A stretch of 52,843 bases of DNA from an uncultured Collinsella sp. (GCA_900757615.1 CAAEON010000038.1:1-52843), one strand, 5' to 3'. Shown: positions 1 through 8,845, numbered from the stretch's first letter. The notes: generated by a model not told the origin, from the sequence alone. Translations and numbers: made by a program.

Positions 1-1178
1 GGCGCAGGCGCGGGCTCGGGCTCGGGCGCAGGCGCCGGCGCCGCAGCGGAATCGGATACGGGCGCTGCGTCGGCGCTAAAACCAGCCGGAGCAGACTTCT
101 TCTCAAACGGCAGCACAAAAGTCAGGACGTCGTCCTTGTCCTCGTCGGCCCACTCGCTTGCGTAGCGCGCAACCCAATAGCCAACGGCACGGTGCTTGAG
201 CATCTTGCCAAAGACCGTGAGGAATACCGTGACAAACGCCGTCAGCACCAAGAACAATACGAGCGTGATGCCACCGCCGGTAACAAGCGCCTCAATAGCC
301 GTAGGACGGTAGTAGTAGCTATACATACCGACAGAGGCAATGGTGCCAAAGACGAACGTCAGGATCCAGGTGACAACGTTGGCGACCAGGCCCGTCAAAA
401 ACTCGGGAAGGAACGAAGCGCAGAACAGCTTGGTCTTATTGTTCTTAAAGGCCGCCCAAACCTTATCGAGCGAAAACGCGCTCTCGACGCGGCCGGTCAC
501 CGCAAAGTGCATCACGGCGATGTCGGCGAACATGGTAAAGAAGACGCCCAGGACCGCCGCGGCAATCATAGCCAGAACAAACAGGCCCAGCGAACCGATC
601 AGCGCGGCCTCGAGCGCATAAGAGCCGTAATATGAATACGAACCCGCGGCACCAATTACCACGCTCTCCACCAGCGAAAGCGCCACACCGATAACGGGAA
701 TGGCAGCGATAACCTTGAGCACGCCCGAGATAACACCCGAAAAGACGCCCAGACCAAACGACGTGGAACGCATGAGTGGACGATCCATACCGTCATCAAC
801 CTTGAGCGACAGATCGCGACCCCACTCAATACCAAAGCCGGAACCACACACGCTCGCAATGCAAGCTGCCAAAAAGCCGATGGCAGCCGCGATACCGCCG
901 ATAACGGGAATGAACAGCACGAGCACTGACACGACACAGATGAGCGCCGGCAAAAAGGCGATCTGGCACACGCGCTGCAGCACGCCCGGCGTCTTGGTCA
1001 TGTCCTCAAACGCCTGAGCCACACAGCCCTTGGACGCATTCGCCACGGGCGGTTGCGGAACAAACTGCTGGGGCTGACCCTGAGGGGCAGAGGCTGCGGC
1101 ACCGGCATTGGGGGCACCACACGCACCACAGAACTTATCGTTGTCGCCCATGGGGGCACCACACTGCGAACAGAACAT
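1..1178 (-). CDS. Zinc-ribbon DUF4013-type multi-pass membrane protein (3' end outside window)
   Basis: The protein begins with a double zinc ribbon (CSQCG ... CGACG within the first 20 residues), then a Gln/Pro-rich linker, then several hydrophobic segments resembling the DUF4013 membrane domain. The visible C-terminal part turns into an Ala/Pro/Glu tail (PAPEPEPAPAP), encoded by a GC-rich imperfect repeat at 1-60, and runs off the window edge. I chose ATG 1178 because an AAGGG ribosome site lies 9 bases upstream; an in-frame ATG at 1187 sits directly against that site. The function is unknown; zinc ribbons fused to membrane domains are common in Coriobacteria and Firmicutes. The family call is from recognition of the pattern, and the biological role is not inferred. 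Confidence 0.8.
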   Translation of the reverse strand, partial: MFCSQCGAPMGDNDKFCGACGAPNAGAAASAPQGQPQQFVPQPPVANASKGCVAQAFEDMTKTPGVLQRVCQIAFLPALICVVSVLVLFIPVIGGIAAAIGFLAACIASVCGSGFGIEWGRDLSLKVDDGMDRPLMRSTSFGLGVFSGVISGVLKVIAAIPVIGVALSLVESVVIGAAGSYSYYGSYALEAALIGSLGLFVLAMIAAAVLGVFFTMFADIAVMHFAVTGRVESAFSLDKVWAAFKNNKTKLFCASFLPEFLTGLVANVVTWILTFVFGTIASVGMYSYYYRPTAIEALVTGGGITLVLFLVLTAFVTVFLTVFGKMLKHRAVGYWVARYASEWADEDKDDVLTFVLPFEKKSAPAGFSADAAPVSDSAAAPAPAPEPEPAPA

Positions 1179-1328
1179 CGAGATCATCCCTTCGTATCTT
1201 GAGCGAATCATCTGGATCGCAAACGATGTCTTTGGCATCATTATCACCCAATGTGGGGACAAATACTCCAACATGACGCATTTGCAATGCGCAGGGCGCT
1301 ATTCGATTGTTTGATAAGCTCGACCGCG

Positions 1329-2351
1329 TTAGTTCGTTCCGCGGAAGCCCTTGCCGACGATCTCGGAGCTGTCGACGATCGTGATAAAGGCACCCGGATC
1401 GATCTCGCGAGCATAGCGACGCAGCTGCACGGCCTCGCGACGACTCAGCACGCTCATAATCACCGTCACGCACTTGCCCGAAAAGGCACCGTAGCCGCGG
1501 CTGATAGTCGCCGTACGGTTGAGATGCTTGACGATAAACTCCTCGACCTTAAGGGGCTCGGAACAAATGACCGTGCAGACCTTACGAAGGTGAATGCTCT
1601 CGATGGCCTTGTCAACCACAAGCGTCTTGGCAAACAAGCCAAGCACGCAATAAAGACCGACACGCGGGCCATACAAAAAGGCCGCAATGGTCACGATGCC
1701 GATATCGACCAGCAGCAGAGCGCGGCCAATCTCGAGCGTGGTGCGGCGCTTGAGGATCATGGCAAGAATGTCCGTGCCACCCGTCGAGGCGCCGATGTCA
1801 AAGACAATAGCGCTGCCGAGCGCCGGCAAGATGACGGCAAAGCACAGGTCGAGCCACATATCACCCGTCAGAGAGACATCGGTCGGAATGAAGAGCTCAA
1901 ACAGCGAGACGTAGGCCGAAAGCGCAAACGAGGCGAAAACGCTCCACAGGATTGCCTTGCGCTCCAAAAAGATAAAGCCCAGAACGACCAGGACCGCATT
2001 GATAATCCACATAAAAACGCCGACAGGCAGGGTCGGGAACAGCGTGGACAGAATGACCGACACGCCCGAGGTGCCGCCAAAAGCAAAGTGATTAGGGGTT
2101 TTAAACGCGACGATGGCAAAGGCCGTGAGGATCAGGCCCAAATTGAGCTCGGCAAAAAAGCGCGGAAAGCCTGGCTCCTGGCTGCGCTTTTGGCCGGCAC
2201 GCTCGCCGCGCTCGATATCGGTGCGATCAACCACGCGCTCCATCGGCACCACGGGAGGACGATGCGCCTCCTCGGCAGCACGCGACGCCGCCTCTGCCGC
2301 GGCGGCCTCAATTGCCCATGCCTTGCTTTCTGTTTCGTGCTCGTCGGCCAT
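1329..2351 (-). CDS. YitT family membrane protein (YitT_membrane + DUF2179)
   Basis: 340 aa. An Ala/Glu-rich cytoplasmic N-terminus of about 70 residues precedes five or so membrane segments carrying the family signature TPNHFAFGGTSGVS (glycine-rich loop) and GASTGGTDILAMI. The C-terminal soluble domain (about residues 255-335, ending in DSSEIVGKGF) matches DUF2179. Length and order agree with the YitT family, whose transport substrate is not established. The cytoplasmic N-terminal extension is longer than usual. It lies upstream of the Asp23 operon on the same strand, separated by a terminator hairpin at 2464-2504, so it is probably a separate transcription unit. Confidence 0.9.
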   Translation of the reverse strand: MADEHETESKAWAIEAAAAEAASRAAEEAHRPPVVPMERVVDRTDIERGERAGQKRSQEPGFPRFFAELNLGLILTAFAIVAFKTPNHFAFGGTSGVSVILSTLFPTLPVGVFMWIINAVLVVLGFIFLERKAILWSVFASFALSAYVSLFELFIPTDVSLTGDMWLDLCFAVILPALGSAIVFDIGASTGGTDILAMILKRRTTLEIGRALLLVDIGIVTIAAFLYGPRVGLYCVLGLFAKTLVVDKAIESIHLRKVCTVICSEPLKVEEFIVKHLNRTATISRGYGAFSGKCVTVIMSVLSRREAVQLRRYAREIDPGAFITIVDSSEIVGKGFRGTN

Positions 2352-2463
2352 TACGGCAACCCCTCGTTAACAATTTGGAAACAATGCGCCCATTAGAGTA
2401 ACGCGGAACGTGGGGATTGCAACCCTTAGTTAGACGAGCGGTATGACTACATCGGGAGCGTAT

Positions 2464-2504
2464 AAAAACGGCCGGCCACGCTTTTGCTTGCGCGGTCGGC
2501 CGTT
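2464..2504 (-). terminator. Rho-independent terminator of the amaP-DUF2273-asp23 operon
   Basis: Read on the minus strand, a stem AACGGCCGACCGCGC pairs with GCGTGGCCGGCCGTT and is followed by TTTTTAT. It is about 55 bases past the asp23 stop codon, with one dispersed hairpin (2507-2559) in between. Confidence 0.75.
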
Positions 2505-2506
2505 TA

Positions 2507-2559
2507 ACGTTTTCGCAGATAAAACCTGCCAAAACAAACCTGTCCCTTTTTGGAAGGTT
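2507..2559. repeat. Dispersed hairpin repeat, family R1 copy 1
   Basis: Arms AACCTGCCAAAA and TTTTGGAAGGTT enclose the core AACCTGTCCC. A tail ACGTTTTCGCAGAT precedes the arms. The same roughly 52-base unit recurs at 7369-7423, 33706-33759, 47228-47280 and 48461-48517. This copy overlaps the asp23 stop codon (2558-2560). Confidence 0.85.
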
Positions 2560-3073
2560 ATTCGTGCTGGCTGGTGCGGTGCTCGTACTCCTCGGGGGTG
2601 ATGACATCCTCGATGCGTAGGTTGACGCCCGCCACCTCAAGGCCGGTCATCGCGGCAAGACGCTCGGTGACACGTGCCTTGACATCGTCGAAGATCGCGG
2701 GCGCATAGGCGCCGTACTCGATGATGACGGAGATGTTGACGACCACGCGATTGTCATCGGTGACCTCGACCGTCACGCCCTTGGTCAGATTCTCGGCACC
2801 AAACTGCTCCTGCACAAAGTGCATGAGGTTACCCTTCATGCCCAGAACGTGCGGAACCTCGCGGGTGGCCATGGCGACGATTTTCTCAATCACGCCGTTG
2901 GAATAGGTCAGCGAGTCCTCGGACTCATCCGCTTCCTCGTCATCCTCATCCGTATCGGACTCGGCCTCGACGAGCGCCTCGTCCTCGAGCGTCACATCCT
3001 CAGCTTCGGCGACGACCGCCTCGTTCTCCTCGAGCTCGGTATCGGCTACATCGACCTTCGTATTAAAAGCCAT
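2558..3073 (-). CDS. Asp23/Gls24 family envelope stress response protein
   Basis: 171 aa. An acidic, low-complexity N-terminus (about residues 1-55, rich in Glu/Asp) is followed by an Asp23 domain: LTYSNGVIEKIVAMATREV, VEVTDDNRVVVNISVIIEYG and a C-terminal ERLAAMTGLEVAGVNLRIEDV. In Staphylococcus, Asp23 is held at the membrane by AmaP; here the amaP-like and DUF2273 genes lie directly upstream, so this is the last gene of the same operon (44-base gap). The start is supported by a GGAGG-type site (AAGGAGGAACC before ATG). A hairpin repeat overlaps its stop codon. Confidence 0.93.
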   Translation of the reverse strand: MAFNTKVDVADTELEENEAVVAEAEDVTLEDEALVEAESDTDEDDEEADESEDSLTYSNGVIEKIVAMATREVPHVLGMKGNLMHFVQEQFGAENLTKGVTVEVTDDNRVVVNISVIIEYGAYAPAIFDDVKARVTERLAAMTGLEVAGVNLRIEDVITPEEYEHRTSQHE

Positions 3074-3117
3074 GGTTCCTCCTTATGCCTGCCGCGGATG
3101 CGACAGTCGAATACATA

Positions 3118-3495
3118 TTAGCGGCCGCTAAACAGACGGCCGAAGAAGTTGACGATCCCGTTCTCGCCGTCGCGAATTTGGCCGATCACAGCGCCGATCA
3201 GCACGAAGAATGCAATGACGAGCGTATCCCACAGGCCGAGCGTGAGCACCAAAACGGCGAGGATAAAGCCAGCGACGGCACCGAGCGTGGTGTTGGGATG
3301 ACGCACAGCATAGCTCCAGATGGCAGCGCCCGTACCCTTGATGAGACCCATAGCCTCGTCAAAATCCGCGGCTGCCGCGTCTTGTAACTCGGTTGCCTCT
3401 ACTTTGGAATCAACAGGTTCGCTCGCCGGCGTAGCGCTCTGGTCAATCGTCAGGCGCGGCGTGCGGGCGGTCTTGTCTTGATTGGTATCACTCAC
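3118..3495 (-). CDS. DUF2273-type small membrane protein of the Asp23 operon
   Basis: 125 aa from the GTG start at 3495, which has GGAGG six bases upstream and overlaps the end of the amaP-like gene by eight bases, suggesting translational coupling. The first 45 residues are polar; then IWSYAVRHPNTTLGAVAGF begins a hairpin of two membrane helices (AVLVLTLGLWDTLVIAFFVLIGAVIGQI) and a short basic tail. DUF2273 proteins are typically 60-80 aa; the polar N-terminal extension is additional. The open frame reaches further upstream but overlaps the amaP-like gene and has no ribosome site there. Confidence 0.85.
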   Translation of the reverse strand: MSDTNQDKTARTPRLTIDQSATPASEPVDSKVEATELQDAAAADFDEAMGLIKGTGAAIWSYAVRHPNTTLGAVAGFILAVLVLTLGLWDTLVIAFFVLIGAVIGQIRDGENGIVNFFGRLFSGR

Positions 3496-4033
3496 CGGAA
3501 ACCTCCACGGTCTGGACGGTAGTCTTAGACGGCAAAAAACGGACGCGTGCGGTCGTGCCCGGCGTGCCGAGCATGGTGTCGCAAGCTTCTTCGATGCGCT
3601 GCTGCATCGCGGTAGCCAGAGATGCCACGTCCTTATCGTCAAGCGCGATAGCCTCGACCTTAAAACGGACGTGCGAATCGTCGGGGCCTTGGACGCGGGC
3701 CTCGACATGCTCGACCATCACGCGGTCGTCGCGCTCAGCAGCAGCCCTGGCACACGAAGAAAGCGCCGCAAGGGTAACCTCGATATTGCGCTCCCCCGCC
3801 GGATGCACACAGGACGGCTCGCGACGAGCAAACATCAGGCGGAAGAAGACCGCCAGCACGCCGAGCGCCACGACACCGGCGCACACCGTAACGACGATGC
3901 GCGGCATAGGGTCACGCATCAGCAGCATAAAGCGATAGGTATATGGCCCCCAAAACTGGCAGACCAACGTGCCCAGCGCCACGACGGCGGCGGCAAGATA
4001 CACGATCGCTAGGGCTCGTTTGAGCACGCGCAT
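3488..4033 (-). CDS. amaP: AmaP-like alkaline-shock membrane anchor protein
   Basis: 181 aa. Two N-terminal membrane helices (about residues 7-28 and 45-65) are followed by a cytoplasmic domain with the pattern ERNIEVTLAALSSCARAAAE, characteristic of DUF322/AmaP-type anchors. In Staphylococcus aureus AmaP recruits Asp23 to the membrane; the gene order amaP-DUF2273-asp23 matches that arrangement. AAAGGAG lies 6 bases before the ATG. The product probably tethers the Asp23 protein encoded two genes downstream; this is inferred from domain and context. Confidence 0.85.
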   Translation of the reverse strand: MRVLKRALAIVYLAAAVVALGTLVCQFWGPYTYRFMLLMRDPMPRIVVTVCAGVVALGVLAVFFRLMFARREPSCVHPAGERNIEVTLAALSSCARAAAERDDRVMVEHVEARVQGPDDSHVRFKVEAIALDDKDVASLATAMQQRIEEACDTMLGTPGTTARVRFLPSKTTVQTVEVSGE

Positions 4034-4092
4034 GCGGCGCTCCTTTCGGGTCTCGGTCCACAGATTGCAAAACGATTCGCATCATTATAAAA

Positions 4093-4131
4093 GAGCCGGG
4101 TCCGGTGCTATAACGCACGCGGATCCGGCTC
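4093..4131 (-). terminator. Terminator downstream of yebC
   Basis: On the minus strand GAGCCGGATCCG pairs with CGGACCCGGCTC, followed by TTTTATAAT. It separates yebC from the amaP operon. Confidence 0.8.
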
Positions 4132-4200
4132 ATCTATTCCACGAGGCTTGCATGCTCGCTTCATTATGCCCAGATATGCACGGCTTAACCCGTGCGGGCG

Positions 4201-5007
4201 CTACTCCTCCTCGAGGGCAGCGATGACCTCGTCGGTCATGTCCATGGTGCTGTAGACATCCTGGACGTCGTCGAGCTCCTCAAGACGGTCGATAAGGCGC
4301 TGGACCTTCTTGGCGTCGGCACCGGAAACCTCGGTCGGGGTGGTCGGGACCATGGTGGTCTCGGAGCCCTTGACCTGGACGCCCTGCTCCTCGAGCGCCT
4401 TGGAGACAGCCATGACCTCGTTAGCGGCGGTCCAGACGATCCACTCCTCGCCGGCGTCCTCGTAATCCTCGCCACCGGCCTCGGCGATGGCCATCATGAA
4501 CTCGTCCTCGTCACCGGCAGCACCGTTGGCGATCATGGTCTCCTTCTTGGCGTTCTCGTCCAGGATCTCCTTGGCGACGACGATCTGGCCCTTGCGCTCA
4601 AACTGGAAAGCGACGGAACCGGAGGTGCCCAGGTTGCCACCAGCGTGGGAGAAGGCAGAACGGACATCGGCAGCGGTACGGTTGCGGTTGTCGGTCAGGC
4701 AGTCGACATAGACGGCGACACCGGCGGGACCGTAGCCCTCGTACACGATGTTCTCGTAGACGGCGGCATCGGCACCCGAACCAAAGGCCTTGTCGATAGC
4801 GGACTTGATCTTGTCCTTAGGCATGGACTGAGCCTTGGCCTTAGCGACGGCAGCGGCGAGGCTGGCGTTGTTCTCGGGCAGCGGGTCGCCGCCGAGACGA
4901 GCAGCAACGGTGATGTTGCGGCTGAGCTTGGAGAAGAGGGCGGAACGCTTGGCGTCCTGCGCGCCCTTACGATGCTTGGTTGTGGCCCACTTAGAGTGTC
5001 CGGACAT
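4201..5007 (-). CDS. yebC: YebC/PmpR (TACO1) family protein
   Basis: 268 aa. It starts MSGHSKWATTKHRKGAQDA, the family hallmark, and keeps the three-domain YebC layout, including GYGPAGVAVYVDCLTDNRNRT and the acidic C-terminus ending in ALEEE. It is about 20 residues longer than E. coli YebC because of an acidic segment around residues 160-180. The family was annotated as DNA-binding regulators; recent work supports a role in translation of proline-rich stretches, as for mitochondrial TACO1. It is encoded alone, with its own terminator at 4093-4131. Confidence 0.96.
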   Translation of the reverse strand: MSGHSKWATTKHRKGAQDAKRSALFSKLSRNITVAARLGGDPLPENNASLAAAVAKAKAQSMPKDKIKSAIDKAFGSGADAAVYENIVYEGYGPAGVAVYVDCLTDNRNRTAADVRSAFSHAGGNLGTSGSVAFQFERKGQIVVAKEILDENAKKETMIANGAAGDEDEFMMAIAEAGGEDYEDAGEEWIVWTAANEVMAVSKALEEQGVQVKGSETTMVPTTPTEVSGADAKKVQRLIDRLEELDDVQDVYSTMDMTDEVIAALEEE

Positions 5008-5164
5008 ACGTGTCTCCTATCGGTTTCGACCTAAAGCCCAGCGTGAATGCTCGGGCAATATAAACAAACGTCGTTATGATATACCTACCGGCCTGCAAGA
5101 TAAACCCCAAAATGAAGGCGTCGTGATGATGCAAGCCGATGCAAGCCCTTGCACCAACCTTGGA

Positions 5165-7348
5165 TTAGGTCCAGAGGAGGTCACTACGGGTAATCGTGGC
5201 GCCGATGGCAAAGGGCATGCAAGCAATGACCGGGTACAGATAGCGCATGTAGGTCGACCCGTTGCACGGGCCAATCAGGCACACGGCGAGCACGCCCAGC
5301 AGCGGTATCCAGATGGCCAGCGCGCGCCACGAACGGCGGCGCAGCAGGTAGACCACCACGGCAATCATGATCCACACATAGGTGGCCGAGCTCATGGTGA
5401 GCGAGATAAACGGAACGCGCTGCACCGCCACACGGTATAGGTTGATCAGGTGGTCGCACCAGCGTACGACCTTGCTATCAACCGGGTGGAAATCAAAGTA
5501 CTTGAGGTTATCGGGCTTTGCCATAATCTCGGCACTGCGCGCCGTGCTGTAGACCCACGCATCGCGAGCGCTCGGATAGAAGTACCCATAGTAGTTATTG
5601 ACGAGTGCCGAGATATAGCACTCGGGGTCCTTTTTGAACATCCGGGCCCACACCTCGAAATAGGCTTGGATGTCCTCCTGCGAGGCATACTCGTTAAAGC
5701 AGTTTTTGACGGCATCCGACTTATCCGGGTTGTAACGGCGGCCCAGATTCTCGTACTTGAGTACGCGATCGATCACGGCACGCTCTTCGTCGGTCACCAA
5801 GCCGTCGCAAGGAGCCTCCACGATGGTGCCGTCCTCCTTAACCGTGGGGTTGACGCCCGAGTTGAGGCCGTCGTGCTTTTGGACGAAACGAGCCGTCTGC
5901 TGGAACGGGATCGAGAGGATTTCGCGCTTGGAACCAGGCGTGATATCGTGCGCCGGCATAAAGACCTTGGTGAAGTACATATTAGAGGCAAGGCAGAGCG
6001 CGAGCACCGCGAGAACGCCAACCCAGCGGAAACGCGGGATGGCGCCCGAAGGCGCAGCACCAGTCTGCTTGGCTGCACGACGAGCCACATGCACGTCCCA
6101 TACGCAAAACGCCACCGCGATTACGCATGCCGCCAGGGGAAACACAAGGCCGCCGTTGCGCAGGAACGTGGAACCCATGGCGCCCAGAGCGAGCAGCAGC
6201 CAGTCGTGGCGCGCAAAGAGCACAGGGGCTTTCTCGCCCGCTCGCTCGACATTGGCATCACGACGGGGCAAGCCACATGCCACGAGCTTGACGGTCTGTA
6301 CCAGCAGCACCAAAAACGCGTCGGCAAAGAGCACGTCTTTGGTGAGCAGGGCCGCGTAGTTGGAGAACATGGGCATAAACGCAAAGAACAGCAAGATCAC
6401 GCCGCGGACCGGCAGGCTCACGCCCAGTTTGCGCAGCGACGAAATGGAATAGGCCATACAGGCGGCCGTGATGACAAATTGGGCACAGGTGTAGATGGCA
6501 AGGCCCGCGTTAGCGCTGTTGAACAGCGAAAGCCCCAGCTGAACGCACGAGCCGATAATGGCCGTGTGTACTACGGGATGATGCCCGTTGAGCAGCACGC
6601 TGGGGTTGAGTAGGCGCAGGTAGTCGCTCGTGCCGTTGGGATAGTTGAACCACTGGCGAATCTGCGCACCCGTATCTCCCATAAAAAGGCCGGGCAGCGA
6701 AGCAATGAGCGTGGGCGCCCAGGCGATTATAAGCACCAGGAAGGGCCCGGCAAAGGGATGGACCGAGAGTACGGTGTGAGCCACACGCCATATGCGGCCA
6801 AAGTGCGCTTCCGAAAACGGAATGCGCCGAGAGCTCAGCCAATCTAGACGCTCAAAGGCAAGGTAGAAGGCAACAATCGCCAGGAGCATCCAGCCCGCGC
6901 CGCCAATCCAGGCGCAGATGATGCGGGCTTTGTCGCCAAGGACAATCTCGGCCGAGTCGGTGAGATCGTAGCTGCGACCGAACACCATGCAGATGGCGAA
7001 GAACAGCGACGGCAGAATGATCGATGGACGCCAGGTGTCGCCACGGCCAAAGAACACGTAGCGAAACGGCAAGGTGAGCAGGCAGGCAAGTGCAAGCAGC
7101 ATGACCGCGTCGGTATGGCCGGCAAACGAGAGGAGTACCTCGTAGCACACGTACAGCATGCCCGAGGCTTTGGGGTCAATCGCCAAGACTGCGTTGCTCG
7201 ACACCGGGGCGGGATCGATGGAAAACGCCGTGGTCGCCAACAGCGCGAGCAAAAATGCGATGAGCGTCTGCTTGGCGGGGTAGCGCTTAAACCAGACGAT
7301 GCGGGCGGCGTCGCGCGCAGCCGTTGTGGAGAGGTCGGAATCCTTCAC
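5165..7348 (-). CDS. Large multi-pass membrane protein, DUF6020-like
   Basis: 727 aa from a GTG start at 7348 with AGAAAGG about 11 bases upstream. At least ten hydrophobic segments are visible, concentrated in residues 25-460, followed by a soluble loop (about residues 480-640, with GLVTDEERAVIDRVLKYENL and the aromatic NNYYGYFYPSARDAW) and C-terminal membrane helices. The overall shape resembles the GT-C-like polytopic proteins grouped as DUF6020, common in Coriobacteria and Firmicutes and suspected of envelope glycan or lipid work. No catalytic motif could be assigned. Two dispersed hairpin repeats (7369-7423 and 7450-7488) lie between it and lgt. Confidence 0.75.
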   Translation of the reverse strand: MKDSDLSTTAARDAARIVWFKRYPAKQTLIAFLLALLATTAFSIDPAPVSSNAVLAIDPKASGMLYVCYEVLLSFAGHTDAVMLLALACLLTLPFRYVFFGRGDTWRPSIILPSLFFAICMVFGRSYDLTDSAEIVLGDKARIICAWIGGAGWMLLAIVAFYLAFERLDWLSSRRIPFSEAHFGRIWRVAHTVLSVHPFAGPFLVLIIAWAPTLIASLPGLFMGDTGAQIRQWFNYPNGTSDYLRLLNPSVLLNGHHPVVHTAIIGSCVQLGLSLFNSANAGLAIYTCAQFVITAACMAYSISSLRKLGVSLPVRGVILLFFAFMPMFSNYAALLTKDVLFADAFLVLLVQTVKLVACGLPRRDANVERAGEKAPVLFARHDWLLLALGAMGSTFLRNGGLVFPLAACVIAVAFCVWDVHVARRAAKQTGAAPSGAIPRFRWVGVLAVLALCLASNMYFTKVFMPAHDITPGSKREILSIPFQQTARFVQKHDGLNSGVNPTVKEDGTIVEAPCDGLVTDEERAVIDRVLKYENLGRRYNPDKSDAVKNCFNEYASQEDIQAYFEVWARMFKKDPECYISALVNNYYGYFYPSARDAWVYSTARSAEIMAKPDNLKYFDFHPVDSKVVRWCDHLINLYRVAVQRVPFISLTMSSATYVWIMIAVVVYLLRRRSWRALAIWIPLLGVLAVCLIGPCNGSTYMRYLYPVIACMPFAIGATITRSDLLWT

Positions 7349-7368
7349 AGTCCAAAAAGCCTTTCTAG

Positions 7369-7423
7369 AAACCTGCCAAAAAGGGACAGGTTTATTTTGG
7401 CAGGTTTTATCTGGGGAAACGTT
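7369..7423. repeat. Dispersed hairpin repeat, family R1 copy 2 (inverted)
   Basis: AAACCTGCCAAAA and TTTTGGCAGGTTT form a perfect stem around AGGGACAGGTTTA. The conserved tail TTATCTGGGGAAACGT follows, i.e. this copy is inverted relative to copies 1, 3, 4 and 5. It lies 20 bases upstream of the DUF6020-like gene. Confidence 0.85.
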
Positions 7424-7449
7424 ACGGTTCTGTCATCGTTGCCCAGCGA

Positions 7450-7488
7450 ACCACCACAAAGGTGCCTGTCCCCTTTGTGGTGGTTTTG
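7450..7488. repeat. Dispersed hairpin repeat, family R3 copy 1
   Basis: AACCACCACAAAGG and CCTTTGTGGTGGTT form a near-perfect stem around a short TGCCTGTCCC-type loop. The related copy is at 33532-33567. This copy ends 4 bases before the lgt stop codon and may act as its 3' hairpin. Confidence 0.8.
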
Positions 7489-7492
7489 GTGG

Positions 7493-8314
7493 TTAGGCGT
7501 CCAGGTAGACGCGCTGAGGTTGGTTGCGGTGTCGGGCGAAGATGATGAGCGCCAGGCCCGCGATTACGAGCGGCAGGCTCAGCAGCTGACCCATCGTGAT
7601 GACGCCGCCAAGCAGATAGCCCAGCTGGGCATCGGGCACGCGCACAAACTCAATGAGGAAGCGAACGATGCCGTAACCCATCACAAACACGCCCATAAAC
7701 GTGCCTTGGGGCAGTAGCGGCTTTTTGCGGCTGAGCACCTGCAGAATGCAAAAGAGCACGATGCCCTCAAGAAATGCCTCGTAGAGCTGGGAGGGGTGAC
7801 GCGGCATATCGCCCGCGGTGCCACCGAAGACCACGCCCCAGGGCAGATCGGTCGGCTTGCCCCACAGCTCACCGTTGACAAAGTTGGCACAACGGCCCAG
7901 GCACAAGGCCAGCGGCGCGCCTATGACGGCAAGGTCTGCCAAAGTCCAGGCATCGAGCTTATACATGCGGCACACGATGATGCCGCCGATAATGCCGCCC
8001 ACCAAGCCGCCATGGAAGCTCATGCCGCCTTCGTTGGTGGCAAAGATCTCGAGCGGATGTGCCCAGTAGTAGCCGTCGCCGTAAAAGATGACGTAGAACA
8101 GGCGGGCGCCAATGATAAGGCCAAAGACCACGCCGACCACGACACTCGTCAGGTCGTCAATCGTGATGTTAAAGCCCCAGCGACGCTGCGTGCGGTACAT
8201 GACGACCGCCGTGAGCAGGGCGCCGACCACATAGGCCAGGCCGTACCAGTAGATGGTGATGGGGCCCGCCGAGATCGCGACGGGATCAAGCATATGGTAG
8301 AGGTCGTTGAGCAT
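7493..8314 (-). CDS. lgt: Prolipoprotein diacylglyceryl transferase
   Basis: 273 aa from ATG 8314, chosen because GGGGG lies 7 bases upstream; the frame is open for nine more codons to a TTG. Lgt transfers diacylglycerol from phosphatidylglycerol to the lipobox cysteine of prelipoproteins. The signature is present: SFHGGLVGGIIGG (the catalytic His region), GRCANFVNGELWGKPT (Arg/Asn signature) and RHPSQLYEAFLEG. Seven membrane helices are apparent. A likely substrate in this window is the lipobox-containing ABC binding protein at 33872. Confidence 0.96.
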   Translation of the reverse strand: MLNDLYHMLDPVAISAGPITIYWYGLAYVVGALLTAVVMYRTQRRWGFNITIDDLTSVVVGVVFGLIIGARLFYVIFYGDGYYWAHPLEIFATNEGGMSFHGGLVGGIIGGIIVCRMYKLDAWTLADLAVIGAPLALCLGRCANFVNGELWGKPTDLPWGVVFGGTAGDMPRHPSQLYEAFLEGIVLFCILQVLSRKKPLLPQGTFMGVFVMGYGIVRFLIEFVRVPDAQLGYLLGGVITMGQLLSLPLVIAGLALIIFARHRNQPQRVYLDA

Positions 8315-8341
8315 ATCGATCCCCCTGCTCCCTACATACAA

Positions 8342-8375
8342 ATGCGGCCGCGGGCCTTACGCTCGCAGCCGCATA
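8342..8375 (-). terminator. Hairpin terminator-like element after the NfuA-like gene
   Basis: AAATGCGGC and GCCGCATATTT form an inverted repeat in the gap between the NfuA-like gene and lgt. On the minus strand it is followed by only a short T run, so it may be a weak terminator, and lgt could be partly co-transcribed. Confidence 0.5.
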
Positions 8376-8423
8376 TTTGGGCGTAACGTCTATGCGGAGC
8401 GTACCGTCCGCAGCTTTCGCATC

Positions 8424-8702
8424 TTAGAACGGCGCGTACTCGTCGTACAGGTCCTCGGCCTCGCCGGAAGCATTGACCTGCTCAACGCGGGTAACGCCGG
8501 GCACATGCTCCTTCAGGATGCGCTCGATACCCATGGAAAGGGTTAGCGAGCTCATGGGGCAGCCGGCGCAGGCGCCCTGCAGCTCCAGCTTGACAACGCC
8601 CTCGTCGTCGACGCCCACATACTCCATATCGCCGCCATCGGCCTGCAGGTTGGGGCGGATCTCTTCAAGAACCTTCTTAAGCAGCTCTTCGTTAACAGCC
8701 AC
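8424..8702 (-). CDS. NifU C-terminal-domain (Nfu-type) iron-sulfur scaffold
   Basis: 92 aa from a GTG start at 8702, with AAAGGAG five bases upstream. The protein consists of a single NifU_C domain: LLKKVLEEIRPNLQADGGDM followed by the cluster-binding motif GACAGCPMSSLTLSMGIE (CxxC). Stand-alone Nfu proteins carry [4Fe-4S] clusters to client enzymes. Possible clients here include the radical SAM protein and the dehydratase activase, but that link is only inference. The C-terminal extension EDLYDEYAPF is short and acidic. Confidence 0.93.
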   Translation of the reverse strand: MAVNEELLKKVLEEIRPNLQADGGDMEYVGVDDEGVVKLELQGACAGCPMSSLTLSMGIERILKEHVPGVTRVEQVNASGEAEDLYDEYAPF

Positions 8703-8812
8703 AGGGGCTCCTTTCTCACAATAACGCGGGCACGCCCGCGGACAGGGGCTATGTTACTACAGCCATGTACCCGCTTAGGCGCCAGCCATGCGTGCGGACA
8801 CGACTTTCACGA

Positions 8813-8845
8813 GCAGTCAATTTGGGACGGGGCTCTTTGAACTGC
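8813..8845. repeat. Dispersed hairpin repeat, family R2 short copy
   Basis: GCAGTCAATTTGGGACGGGGCT with a closing ACTGC. The first 16 bases match the outer arm at 10379-10393, and the reverse complement of its end matches 10499-10511. The copy lies between the Nfu-type gene and the deaminase gene. Confidence 0.7.
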
